Of a DNA stretch of 64,000 bases, positions 8,965-16,338 are shown piece by piece. The position numbers and the translations under genes are program-made. Each line of letters starts with the position of its first letter. Positions within the stretch are counted from its first letter, which is position 1. Below the pieces are notes generated by a model. That model was not told where the DNA came from, searched no databases, and was given only the letters and a program-made list of their open reading frames with translations. The DNA comes from Caballeronia catudaia (GTDB lineage Bacteria > Pseudomonadota > Gammaproteobacteria > Burkholderiales > Burkholderiaceae): contig NZ_FCOF02000020.1 of the NCBI RefSeq assembly GCF_001544755.2, positions 50,290-114,289 on the forward strand, in the 5' to 3' direction.

Positions 8965-9371
8965 GGCGGGGCCTCCAATGGAATAGTCCGATCCTGAACC
9001 CACCTTATCGCAAGTGTTTATAAGAATGAATGAGACACGTCTTATTGGAGCGGTTTTGCGAATGCGCGTATTTGAGTTTCGATCGGGTCGCGATTCGCGC
9101 GCACGATTGCGCGATTGAAACAGAGAAAATCCTGCCGGCGGCAATCCGATTTTCAAACCCGAAAAGTCGTGTGGAACTACCCTGTATGGGAATGAGCACC
9201 TAGAATGAAAGTCATTCGATTCCTATGATCCTCCATAAAATTAGGAAACCAAATCAAAATTTCATTCGCGCGATCAGTCGGTTCGATTGATCCGTCCGTG
9301 GAATCGAAAAGAAGCCGTTTCGAAAATCGAACAAAACAATGGGCGATTGCGTTTTCGCGAAGGAGGCTCGC
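8965..9371. promoter_or_regulatory. Divergent intergenic region between the pilin-like and LPMO genes
   Basis: About 400 bp without a gene and much more AT-rich than its surroundings, particularly 9180-9270. It must hold the leftward pilus promoter and the rightward LPMO promoter. A near-palindromic element at 9240-9254, shared with the GH18 chitinase upstream region, is listed separately. No -35/-10 pair could be assigned with confidence. Confidence 0.55.
9240..9254 (+). promoter_or_regulatory. Putative chitin-regulon operator upstream of the LPMO gene
   Basis: ATTAGGAAACCAAAT differs by one base from the perfect inverted repeat ATTAGG-AAA-CCTAAT. A copy with the same core (TAGGAAACCTAAT on the minus strand) lies at 26383-26395 upstream of the GH18 gene. 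The distance to the start codon is about 120 nt here and 150 nt there. It is probably a binding site for a common regulator not encoded in the window. Confidence 0.5.
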
Positions 9372-10859
9372 ATGTTTGCCGCAAAGAAGAAGTTAATTGC
9401 AGCGCTGGTTCCCTTGACGATGCCGCCCGCCGTATGGGCGCATGGCTCGATGGAAACACCGATCAGCCGGATCTATTCGTGTTTTCTCGAAGGAGCGGAA
9501 ACGCCCAAGTCCGCTGCGTGCAAGGCCGCGGTGGACCTCACGGGGCCGCAGTTTCTTTACGACTGGTCCGGCGTGAACCAACTTCCCAACGGCGATCACA
9601 AGGCGTTCGTGCCCGATGGAACGCTCTGCGGCGGCAACAAGAGCAATTATCGCGGGCTCGATCTTCCGCGCGGCGACTGGACCGCCACGCCGATTTCTCC
9701 CGATCTCAGCGGCAACTATCAGTTTGTCTGGTATGCCACCGCGCCGCACGTGACGCGGTATTTCCAGATCTACATGACGTCGGACGGTTACGACTTCAAT
9801 CAACCGTTGAAATGGTCGGATCTCGATAGCAAGCCGTTTTGCGAAGTCACGAGCGTCACGCTCGAGAACCAGCGCTACAAGATCAACTGCAAGCTGCCGG
9901 CCGGCAAGACGGGCAGGCGCGTGCTTTATGCGATCTGGCAGCGCAACGACAGCGCCGAGGCGTTCTATTCGTGCAGCGATGTGATCATCAACGCGTCGAA
10001 GACGACGTGGCGCGAGGTACGTCCGATTCCGACGACGGCGACGAATCAGCCGGCCGGCATGAAGATCACGCTGCGTGTGTTCGACAAGGACGGGCACGAT
10101 GTCGAATCGATCACTTACACGGTGACGTCGCAGACGACGGAAGCAGCCGCATGGGTGTATGCACTCGCGCAGAAAATCAATACCGAAGGGAAGCACGTGC
10201 GCGTCGGGCTCATCGACAACAACTCGAACATCGTCGCGCAAAAGGATATGGCGGCGAATCGGATTTACGTCGACGGGGCGCAGGACTACAACTTCGCGAT
10301 GGACTACACCGGCGCACCGACCCCCGCACCGGCCCCGACGCCTGCGCCCACGCCGACACCCGCGCCGACCCCAACGCCCACGCCCACGCCCACGCCGACA
10401 CCCACGCCGACGCCAGCGCCGACACCCACGCCCACGCCCACACCCACGCCGGTGCCCACGCCAGCTCCAACACCCGCGCCGACCCCAACTCCAACGCCCA
10501 CACCCGCGCCAACACCGAGCGCGGGCGGGACCTGCGCGGTCGCCTGGCAAGCGGGCACGGTCTACAAGACGAAGGAAACGGCATCGGTCAACGGCCGCAA
10601 CTACAGCGCGCGTTGGGAAAACACCGATGATCCGTCGCGCAACTCGGGCAGCGGCAAATCCTGGCAGGACCTCGGCGCGTGTTCAGGCGAGACGACAATG
10701 GCGTGCGCACCGGCGTGGTCGAGCGGCAAGACCTACGCCACCGCCGGCACGAGCGTCAGCTACAGCGGCGCCAACTATCGCAACAAGTGGTGGAGCGCGG
10801 GCGTCAATCCGGCCAGCAACTCGGACGGCGCCTGGGAAAAAACAGGGCCCTGCAAATGA
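9372..10859 (+). CDS. AA10 lytic polysaccharide monooxygenase (chitin-binding protein) with two CBM5/12 modules
   Basis: A secreted copper enzyme of 495 residues that oxidatively cleaves crystalline chitin. The signal peptide ends at VWA so that His24 (HGSMETPISR) becomes the mature N-terminus, the first ligand of the copper brace. His126 in ATAPHVTRYFQIY fits as the second. A GbpA-like second region spans about 210-305. A Pro-Thr/Pro-Ala linker covers about 315-385. Two chitin-binding CBM5/12 modules follow (CAVAWQAGTVYKTKE and CAPAWSSGKTYATAG, each ending W..LG or W..TGPC). GGAGG lies just upstream of the ATG at 9372. It is a likely substrate of the T2SS-like machine encoded nearby. Confidence 0.92.
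   Translation: MFAAKKKLIAALVPLTMPPAVWAHGSMETPISRIYSCFLEGAETPKSAACKAAVDLTGPQFLYDWSGVNQLPNGDHKAFVPDGTLCGGNKSNYRGLDLPRGDWTATPISPDLSGNYQFVWYATAPHVTRYFQIYMTSDGYDFNQPLKWSDLDSKPFCEVTSVTLENQRYKINCKLPAGKTGRRVLYAIWQRNDSAEAFYSCSDVIINASKTTWREVRPIPTTATNQPAGMKITLRVFDKDGHDVESITYTVTSQTTEAAAWVYALAQKINTEGKHVRVGLIDNNSNIVAQKDMAANRIYVDGAQDYNFAMDYTGAPTPAPAPTPAPTPTPAPTPTPTPTPTPTPTPTPAPTPTPTPTPTPVPTPAPTPAPTPTPTPTPAPTPSAGGTCAVAWQAGTVYKTKETASVNGRNYSARWENTDDPSRNSGSGKSWQDLGACSGETTMACAPAWSSGKTYATAGTSVSYSGANYRNKWWSAGVNPASNSDGAWEKTGPCK
10316..10525 (+). repeat. Hexanucleotide-type repeat encoding the LPMO Pro-Thr/Ala linker
   Basis: About 210 bp of imperfect six-base units of the type CCSACR(C) encode an unbroken Pro-Thr/Pro-Ala dipeptide run between the catalytic region and the first CBM5/12 module. 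Unit changes keep the frame, so the linker length can vary without destroying the protein. Confidence 0.85.
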
Positions 10860-10961
10860 AAGAGCGCACGCGCTGCGCCGGCCGCGCTTCGGTGCAGCGC
10901 TTCGCCCATGAATCCGATCGCGACATGGCGCGCGGCGGACTTTCGGCAACGAAGAGCGCCG

Positions 10962-11822
10962 TCACGCTTGCGCCCGAAAGCGCCCGCGGCGTATCCACTT
11001 CGTCGCGATCCATTTTTCGCCGCGCTCGACGGGGGTGCCGGCATGCAAGGTCCTGGGATCGGTCTGGCCGAGTTCGTTCACGTACTCGAAGTACAACGCC
11101 GCGCCGCGCCGCGGATGGATGGTCAGGCCGATGTCCGGGAACGTCGTGTCGCCGCCTTGCTCCACTTCGTTCAGGTAAAGAATCAGCGTTGCAACGCGCT
11201 GTCCGCCACGCTGCATGTGGTGTTTGCTGCCCGCCTGCTCTTCGGGAAAGTAGTCGAAATGCGGGCGATACTCACCGCCGACGCCGTATCGCAGGATATG
11301 CAGATCCTCGCCGTTTTCGACCGGCTGCTGCACGAGCTCGGCGAGCCGGCGATCGATGGTCGCGACGAGCGCATCGGTCGATCCGTTGACGAACGCGCCT
11401 TCGCTCTTGCGCGCCTCGATCAGCACTTCGCTGCCCGAATCGGGATCGACCACGGACGAGCGCTGCACGCATTCGCGGCCGACTTCGATCAGCCTGTCGC
11501 ATTCCTCGTCGCTCAACACGTCGCAGAGCAGCGCGACGACCGGCTCCTCGCAACTGAAGAGTTTCTGCGCGGCGCGGTCGCTCGCGGCGAGCACGCGGCC
11601 GGGCGGAAGCATCGGCTTGCCGTACAGATAGTCGCCCGCTGCCTCTTCGTCCTGTCCGATATCGTCGCCCGCGATATGGCGGGCAAGGATCGAGCGCGCG
11701 GTATTGGGATGGAACGCGTTGGCGATCATCGCGTCGATCAGCGATTGATGCGTGCATCCGCGGCGGATGTTGTCGTCGAGCCAGGTCTTCCATGCGGCGT
11801 CGAAGCGGGGATTCGTGCTCAT
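10962..11822 (-). CDS. Prolyl 4-hydroxylase-like 2-oxoglutarate/Fe(II) dioxygenase
   Basis: A cytoplasmic protein of 286 residues with no signal peptide. The C-terminal double-stranded beta-helix has the complete iron triad H188-x-D190 (YRPHFDYF) and H260, plus K270 (GEKWIATKW) for the 2-oxoglutarate carboxylate. GGQRVATLILYLNEVEQGGDTTFP is the typical bacterial P4H core. The N-terminal approximately 90 residues form a helical region with no recognised catalytic motif. Characterised bacterial relatives hydroxylate proline in target proteins. This gene lies between the LPMO and GH19 genes, both encoding long Pro-Thr linkers. That is suggestive only; no substrate is shown by the sequence. Confidence 0.88.
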   Translation of the reverse strand: MSTNPRFDAAWKTWLDDNIRRGCTHQSLIDAMIANAFHPNTARSILARHIAGDDIGQDEEAAGDYLYGKPMLPPGRVLAASDRAAQKLFSCEEPVVALLCDVLSDEECDRLIEVGRECVQRSSVVDPDSGSEVLIEARKSEGAFVNGSTDALVATIDRRLAELVQQPVENGEDLHILRYGVGGEYRPHFDYFPEEQAGSKHHMQRGGQRVATLILYLNEVEQGGDTTFPDIGLTIHPRRGAALYFEYVNELGQTDPRTLHAGTPVERGEKWIATKWIRRGRFRAQA

Positions 11823-12076
11823 GGCGGCTTCGCAAGTGGTCGGAAATCGGTTTGCCGGAATGCGTCGTCGTGGCGCTTCATATGACGGCGCGCAAAGAGT
11901 CCGCCTTCATGGAAGCACAGCGCAGCGCGAAAGACAACGGCACGGTTGAAACAAACGCGCGCACTGTTGTGCGCACCGGCGCGCATTCTTCATGGCGCCG
12001 CGCGGGAAGCGAACTATGCTTCGATGAGACGCGCGGCCTCTTCACAGAATGCTGCCGTTTCCCGAAGGTTCGAGCC

Positions 12077-13002
12077 ATGCGAAACCAAGCGTTGATCGTT
12101 CTGCCCGCTGCGCGCCGTTGCATCGGCCTGGCGCTCGCGTGCGCATGGCTCACGCTCGCGAATCCCGCGCGCGCGGCGTCGATGCTCAGGTGCGAAGGCG
12201 ACGACGACTCGGTGAGCTATGTCAGCGCGGGCAACGGCAACGCCCACTGCAGCCGCCTGAGCATGCTCTGGCAATGGAGGCCGCCCGCTTCGGCATCCGG
12301 CGCGCAAACGGGCGGGACGACGCCGGAGAGCCGCCGCGCCGTCGCGGTCCAGCCCGCCGCCATCGGACCGCTCGACGGCGCCAACACGGCGCTGCCGCTC
12401 GGCGCGCCGCGCCGCGCCGCGCCAGCCTGACGCGACGTGAAGCGGCGACGCGCATCTACAGCTACATCGAAGACGGCGTGCGGCACTACCTCACGCGAAT
12501 GCCGGAGGGCGCGCCGCGCGACGTGACGGTGATCCAGTTGCAATTCATCGAGACGTGCAATCTGTGCGCGCCCGATACGCCCGTGAACGTCGCGGCGTTG
12601 CTGCTCGACAGGCGCGCGTATCGACAGGAGATCGATGCGAATGCGGCCGCGTTCGGCGTCGACAGCGCGCTCGTGCGGGCCGTGATTCACGCGGAGTCGG
12701 CGTATCGGGCGAATGCGCTCTCGCGCGCGGGCGCGCAGGGACTCATGCAACTGATGCCATCGACGGCGCTGCGCTTTGGCGTCGGCGATCCCTTCGATGC
12801 CGCGCAGAACATCCGCGGCGGGGTGCAATATCTGTCGTGGCTGCTCAGGCGCTTCGGCAACGATCTCGATCGCGCGCTCGCCGCCTACAACAGCGGCGAG
12901 GCGGCCGTCGACCGTTACGACGGCGTGCCGCCCTATGCCGAAACCAAAACCTACGTCGCGCGCGTCAAGGCGCTGACGGAACGCTATCGCGCCGACCGCT
13001 GA
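12077..13002 (+). pseudogene. Lytic transglycosylase (SLT family) split by a frameshift at a (GCGCC)4 repeat
   Basis: Frame 2 from 12077 gives a signal peptide (LALACAWLTLANPARA) and a short Cys-containing domain (ASMLRCEGDDDSVSYVSAGN) but stops at 12428. Frame 1 resumes at about 12424 as SLTRREAATRIYSYIEDGVRHYLTR. It continues into a full SLT domain with ALVRAVIHAESAYRANALSRAGAQGLMQLMP (catalytic Glu in HAES), AQNIRGGVQYLSWLL and AAYNSGE. Four tandem GCGCC units at 12404-12423 lie exactly at the junction. Loss of one unit (or gain of two) joins the frames into one secreted peptidoglycan-cleaving enzyme of about 307 residues. It may be phase-variable, decayed, or a sequencing error. It converges on the GH19 gene. 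Confidence 0.8.
12404..12423. repeat. Pentanucleotide tandem repeat (GCGCC)4 at the frameshift
   Basis: Four perfect GCGCC copies. A five-base unit changes the reading frame when copy number changes by one. Three copies would put the transglycosylase domain in frame with its signal peptide. Confidence 0.9.
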
Positions 13003-13035
13003 GCGGCCGGCGCGCGATCGTCGTCCGCGCCGCGC

Positions 13036-14955
13036 TCACTTCGTGTTGTCGACTTCGACCTTGCCGTTGAGTTCCACCTTGCCGCGGAAGAAGTAATCGG
13101 TGCAGGCCTTGTAATCGCCCGGCAAGAGCAGCGAGAAGGGCATCTGATAATCGACGATCTTGCAGCCGGTCGCGGGCTTGCCGTTGACCCACGAATAGTC
13201 CTTGTCGAGATACGCCTTGATCGCCGCCGCCGATCCTTCCTGGAAGCCGCGCATGTTGGCGCAGCCAAGCGGCTCGTCGCCGGGAACCGGCACGTTGAGC
13301 TCCCTCGCGAACTCCTTGTAGGCGTTGATGCGGTTCGTCACCTGCGGTTTTTCGGCGCCGCCGCCGCCGCATTCGATCCCGCCGTTGATGATGTACACCG
13401 TCGCGCCGAAGCCCGGCTTCATGTTGTTGCCGAGATCGACGCTGTTGGGCTTCCAGGTGCCGTCGATGGCCCAGGTCATCGGCGGCTTCGGCGTTTGCGG
13501 CGTCACCGCGAACCACACCGCCGACGCGAAGTTCAGCCAGGTATCCGCGACGTTGCCCGGGTTGTCGAGCAGCACGTTCACATCGCCGTAGAGCGCCTGC
13601 GAGAACGGGCCGAAGTTGTAGTTCCAGGAGAGTTGCTTGGAGCCTCGTCCGAAGTAGTCGAGATACTTGCCCTGGGCATTCTTCGCGCACGGATAGAAGA
13701 TCCAGTTGGTCGCATGCGAGCCAGGCACGCACTGCTGATATGCGCCGACGGCGGAGCCTTCCTCGTAGCCCGATTCGCGCAGGAACCACAATGCCTGTTG
13801 CCAGAAGGGAACCGCGGTGTTCTGCGGCATCGTGGCGAGCACGGCGTTGTTGTGATCCGCATTGATGCGCGCCTGCGCGGGCGTCAGCGACGGCCAGTTG
13901 GCGCCCGTTTCCTGCGTGAAATGCGCGAAGGACGTGGCGAGCAGCTTGCGGCAAATCGCGACGGCGTCGCGTCCGTCGGTGTAATCGCCGCAATAGGCCG
14001 GGAACTTGGCGATGCCGCGCAGGAAGTTCACGTACGAATACTTGACGTGCCGCACGGGGAAGAACTTGTCGAACTGCGCTTCCGACACGATCGTTTCGAC
14101 CCGCCTCACATTCGACGGGTTCGCCGCGCGGCCGGGCACGACCGCGTTGACGTCGGTATCGGGGAGTACGCGCTGCGCGTCACGCAGGAGCGCGATGAGC
14201 GGACCGTTCGCCTGATCGACGAGCGCCTTCTCGGATGCGGCGAACTGCGCGGCGGTGGGATAGCCCGCGGGTTCGGGGATGTACGTGATCTTCGGTTTGT
14301 AGGATGCGGGCGAGGGCGTTGGGGTTGGTGCGGGCGTTGGCGTCGGTGTTGGCGCGGGAGTTGGTGTCGGCGTCGGGGTCGGTGTTGGCGTGGGCGTCGG
14401 TGTTGGTGCCGGGGCAGGCGTCGGCACAGGCACAGGCGTAGGCGCGGGTGTAGGCGCTCCGCCCGAGCACGCCCCGAGATCCTCCCACACACCGTAAGCA
14501 CCGGATTGCGCGGGGTTATCGCCTTGCGTCCACCACTTGTTTCGATAGTTGCGCCCGTTGTATGTCACGCGCGTTCCTGCGGCGGCATAGGCTTGCGTCG
14601 CTGACCATGCTGCGTAACAGCTCGATGGTGTCGGTGTGGGCGTCGGTGTTGGTGCTGGTGTTGGCGTCGGTGCTGGCGTCGGTGTTGGCGTCGGCGTCGG
14701 CGCAGGCGCAGGCGCAGGCGTTCCACCCGCCGCGCCGACATCCTTCCACAGCGTCGGCGTATTCGACGGCGTCCATCCCGCGCCCGGATACGCCGTGTGC
14801 GTCTGCAACGCCTGATAAACGCGCCCGTTGTACGTCACCTTCGCGCCGGACGAATAGGTCCTGCCTTCGCTCCACGCTTCCTGCGCGAGCGTCACGCTGG
14901 CGTGCAGCACCAGCACGGCCGGAAGCAGCGCCAGTCTTCTGCGAATCGATAACAT
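13036..14955 (-). CDS. Secreted GH19 chitinase with two N-terminal CBM5/12 modules
   Basis: A protein of 639 residues. The signal peptide (LALLPAVLVLHASVTLAQ) is followed by a CBM5/12 module (28-74), a Pro-Thr linker, a second CBM5/12 (113-164), a long Pro-Thr linker to about 215, then the GH19 domain. GH19 marks are the catalytic Glu347 in FTQETG, YFGRGSKQLSWNYNFGPFS, and VYIINGGIECG. It hydrolyses chitin with inversion. The ATG at 14955 follows GGAGG and begins only 30 nt after the last pseudopilin stop, so it is probably the last gene of the secretion operon. Its binding modules are nearly identical to those of the GH18 enzyme at the other end. Confidence 0.93.
   Translation of the reverse strand: MLSIRRRLALLPAVLVLHASVTLAQEAWSEGRTYSSGAKVTYNGRVYQALQTHTAYPGAGWTPSNTPTLWKDVGAAGGTPAPAPAPTPTPTPTPAPTPTPAPTPTPTPTPSSCYAAWSATQAYAAAGTRVTYNGRNYRNKWWTQGDNPAQSGAYGVWEDLGACSGGAPTPAPTPVPVPTPAPAPTPTPTPTPTPTPTPTPAPTPTPTPAPTPTPSPASYKPKITYIPEPAGYPTAAQFAASEKALVDQANGPLIALLRDAQRVLPDTDVNAVVPGRAANPSNVRRVETIVSEAQFDKFFPVRHVKYSYVNFLRGIAKFPAYCGDYTDGRDAVAICRKLLATSFAHFTQETGANWPSLTPAQARINADHNNAVLATMPQNTAVPFWQQALWFLRESGYEEGSAVGAYQQCVPGSHATNWIFYPCAKNAQGKYLDYFGRGSKQLSWNYNFGPFSQALYGDVNVLLDNPGNVADTWLNFASAVWFAVTPQTPKPPMTWAIDGTWKPNSVDLGNNMKPGFGATVYIINGGIECGGGGAEKPQVTNRINAYKEFARELNVPVPGDEPLGCANMRGFQEGSAAAIKAYLDKDYSWVNGKPATGCKIVDYQMPFSLLLPGDYKACTDYFFRGKVELNGKVEVDNTK
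14305..14460. repeat. Hexanucleotide-type repeat encoding the second GH19 linker
   Basis: Imperfect GGCGTY/GGTGTY units on the plus strand encode a continuous Pro-Thr/Pro-Ala linker on the minus strand. A shorter tract for the first linker is at about 14630-14715. The unit length of six keeps the frame. Confidence 0.8.
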
Positions 14956-14985
14956 TTCAGATCCTCCGCGCAAGATCGACTCGCG

Positions 14986-15489
14986 CTATCGCCGGTTCAT
15001 ACTTCGCTCCGGAAAGTTGGTGAACTTCCAGTCCTGATACGTCGGCTTCAACGCGAAGCTGGCGTAGTCATCGGGAAAGCCGTCCTTCTTGAGCGGCTCC
15101 TGCGTGGACGAGCTGTACACGCCGTACAGCTCGCCGCCCGGGCCGCGCTCCGTGAGCCAGTCGCCATGCGTCATCGGATCGGAATACGCTTCGCGCAAGA
15201 AGCGCCGCACGAACGACACGCGCGGATCGTGCAGCAGATCGTCGAAGCTCTTCGGATACGCGCCGCTCTGATCCGCCTGCACATACGCGACGATCGCGCG
15301 CCGAATGGCGTCGCCTCGGCGCAGCAGCTCTTCTTCCCTCGCGCGCTGCACCTGCGTCGACCACACGGTGCCGACTTCCATCAGATAGATGCCGATGAGC
15401 GCCACGCACACCAGCGCCCACAACATGCCGAAGCCGCGCTGCCTCGAAGCGCGCGCAAGTCGTCTACCAACTGCTGTAGTCCGTGCCAT
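14986..15489 (-). CDS. Minor pseudopilin-like protein lacking Glu5 (GspK-like position)
   Basis: A 167-residue protein with a prepilin leader (AVGRRLARASRQRG), cleavage site G/F, and a single hydrophobic helix (FGMLWALVCVALIGIYLMEVGTVW). An amphipathic helix and globular domain follow. Residue 5 of the mature form is Trp where pseudopilins normally have Glu. Absence of Glu5 is characteristic of the GspK-type subunit at the tip of the pseudopilus, so I infer a tip role. It overlaps the preceding gene by 26 nt and ends 30 nt before the GH19 start. It is too short for a canonical GspK (about 300). Confidence 0.72.
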   Translation of the reverse strand: MARTTAVGRRLARASRQRGFGMLWALVCVALIGIYLMEVGTVWSTQVQRAREEELLRRGDAIRRAIVAYVQADQSGAYPKSFDDLLHDPRVSFVRRFLREAYSDPMTHGDWLTERGPGGELYGVYSSSTQEPLKKDGFPDDYASFALKPTYQDWKFTNFPERSMNRR

Positions 15490-15853
15490 CTTTTCCCTTG
15501 CCTTTCGCGCCGCTGCGCACGTTGTAGACGCCGGGCGTGCCGTCGCCGGGCTGCTCGGTCGTCCATGCCGTGCGGCTTTGCGCGACGGGGTCCATCGGTA
15601 TTTCGCGCAGATAGCGCTTCTGCACGAGCTCGTCGAGCGTTTGCGGATAGCGCCCCTGATCCGCCCGGAAGTGGTCGATGGAATCGCGCATCGCCGCCAG
15701 GTTCTGATGCAGCACGGTTTCCTTCGCCTTGTCCGCCTGGCCGAAATAGCGCGGCACCACGAGCGTGAGCAGCGTCGCGATGATCGCCAGCACCACCAGC
15801 AGTTCAATCAGCGTGAACGCACGCCGCGCTTTCTTCCACATCGCATTCACCAT
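15464..15853 (-). CDS. Type II secretion pseudopilin (GspG/H-like)
   Basis: A 129-residue protein with a short basic leader (MWKKARRA), then FTLIELLVVLAIIATLLTLVVPRYFGQADKAKE, the N-methylation helix with Glu5. The small soluble domain has a GspG-like core (LAAMRDSIDHFRADQGRYPQTLDELVQKRYLREIPMDP). The residue before the cleavage site is Ala rather than Gly. The ATG at 15853 overlaps the previous stop; a second ATG at 15841 would give a shorter leader. It is part of the secretion operon, second of three pseudopilins between the secretin and GH19. Confidence 0.85.
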   Translation of the reverse strand: MVNAMWKKARRAFTLIELLVVLAIIATLLTLVVPRYFGQADKAKETVLHQNLAAMRDSIDHFRADQGRYPQTLDELVQKRYLREIPMDPVAQSRTAWTTEQPGDGTPGVYNVRSGAKGKGKDGTDYSSW

Positions 15854-16314
15854 TTACGATAAGGAATGCCGTTGAGCCCCGTTCCTTCGGATAACGAATG
15901 GATGTCATAGACATCGTTGCCTTCGCTCGGCGAATCCGGCGGGCTCGCATAGCTGCGCTTGCCCCAGGTCTGCTCGTCCGAGCGGCTCGGGCAATCGCAC
16001 AGCGGATCGCGCGGAACACGCCGCAGGAAATAGATTCGCGCGCCGCTCGGATTGGTTTTGTCGACGACGCCTTCCACCAGCGTGTCCAGGCGGGGCGGAT
16101 ATCCCGTATCGCCCGCTGAACGATTGAACTTGCCGGCGTCGCCGGCCGCTTTATAGGCATCGATGGCATCGCGGATACTCCAGAGCGCGCGCCGCAGCTC
16201 GTCTTCCTTCTGGCGTTGCGCGGCGACCTGCACGAGCGGCGCGGCCACGGTCGCCAGAACCGCGAGGATCGCGAGCGTGACCAGCATCTCGATGATCGTG
16301 AAGCCTCGTTGCAT
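15847..16314 (-). CDS. Type II secretion pseudopilin with canonical leader
   Basis: A 155-residue protein with an extremely short leader MQRG and a canonical N-terminus FTIIEMLVTLAILAVLATVAAPLVQV. The amphipathic helix (KEDELRRALWSIRDAIDAYKAAGD) and a soluble domain with three cysteines (two in PLCDCPS) follow. It is processed by a prepilin peptidase not encoded in this window and assembles into the periplasmic pseudopilus. It starts 24 nt after the secretin stop and overlaps the next pseudopilin gene. Confidence 0.85.
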   Translation of the reverse strand: MQRGFTIIEMLVTLAILAVLATVAAPLVQVAAQRQKEDELRRALWSIRDAIDAYKAAGDAGKFNRSAGDTGYPPRLDTLVEGVVDKTNPSGARIYFLRRVPRDPLCDCPSRSDEQTWGKRSYASPPDSPSEGNDVYDIHSLSEGTGLNGIPYRKW

Positions 16315-16338
16315 GGCGTGCGGCCCGCATGATGTGCG

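Noticed and set aside
10304..10558. Minus-strand frame of pure Gly-Val repeats (a similar plus-strand frame occurs at 25470-25820), looking like elastin-like proteins
   Set aside because: They are antisense translations of the Pro-Thr linker repeats of the LPMO and GH18 genes, whose domains on the other strand are well supported.
12049..12423. N-terminal part of the frame-1 open frame ending at 13002, which could be taken as the start of the transglycosylase
   Set aside because: It shows no signal peptide and has arginine-rich shadow composition. Frame 2 over the same stretch has a clear signal peptide, so the frameshift explanation at the GCGCC repeat is better.
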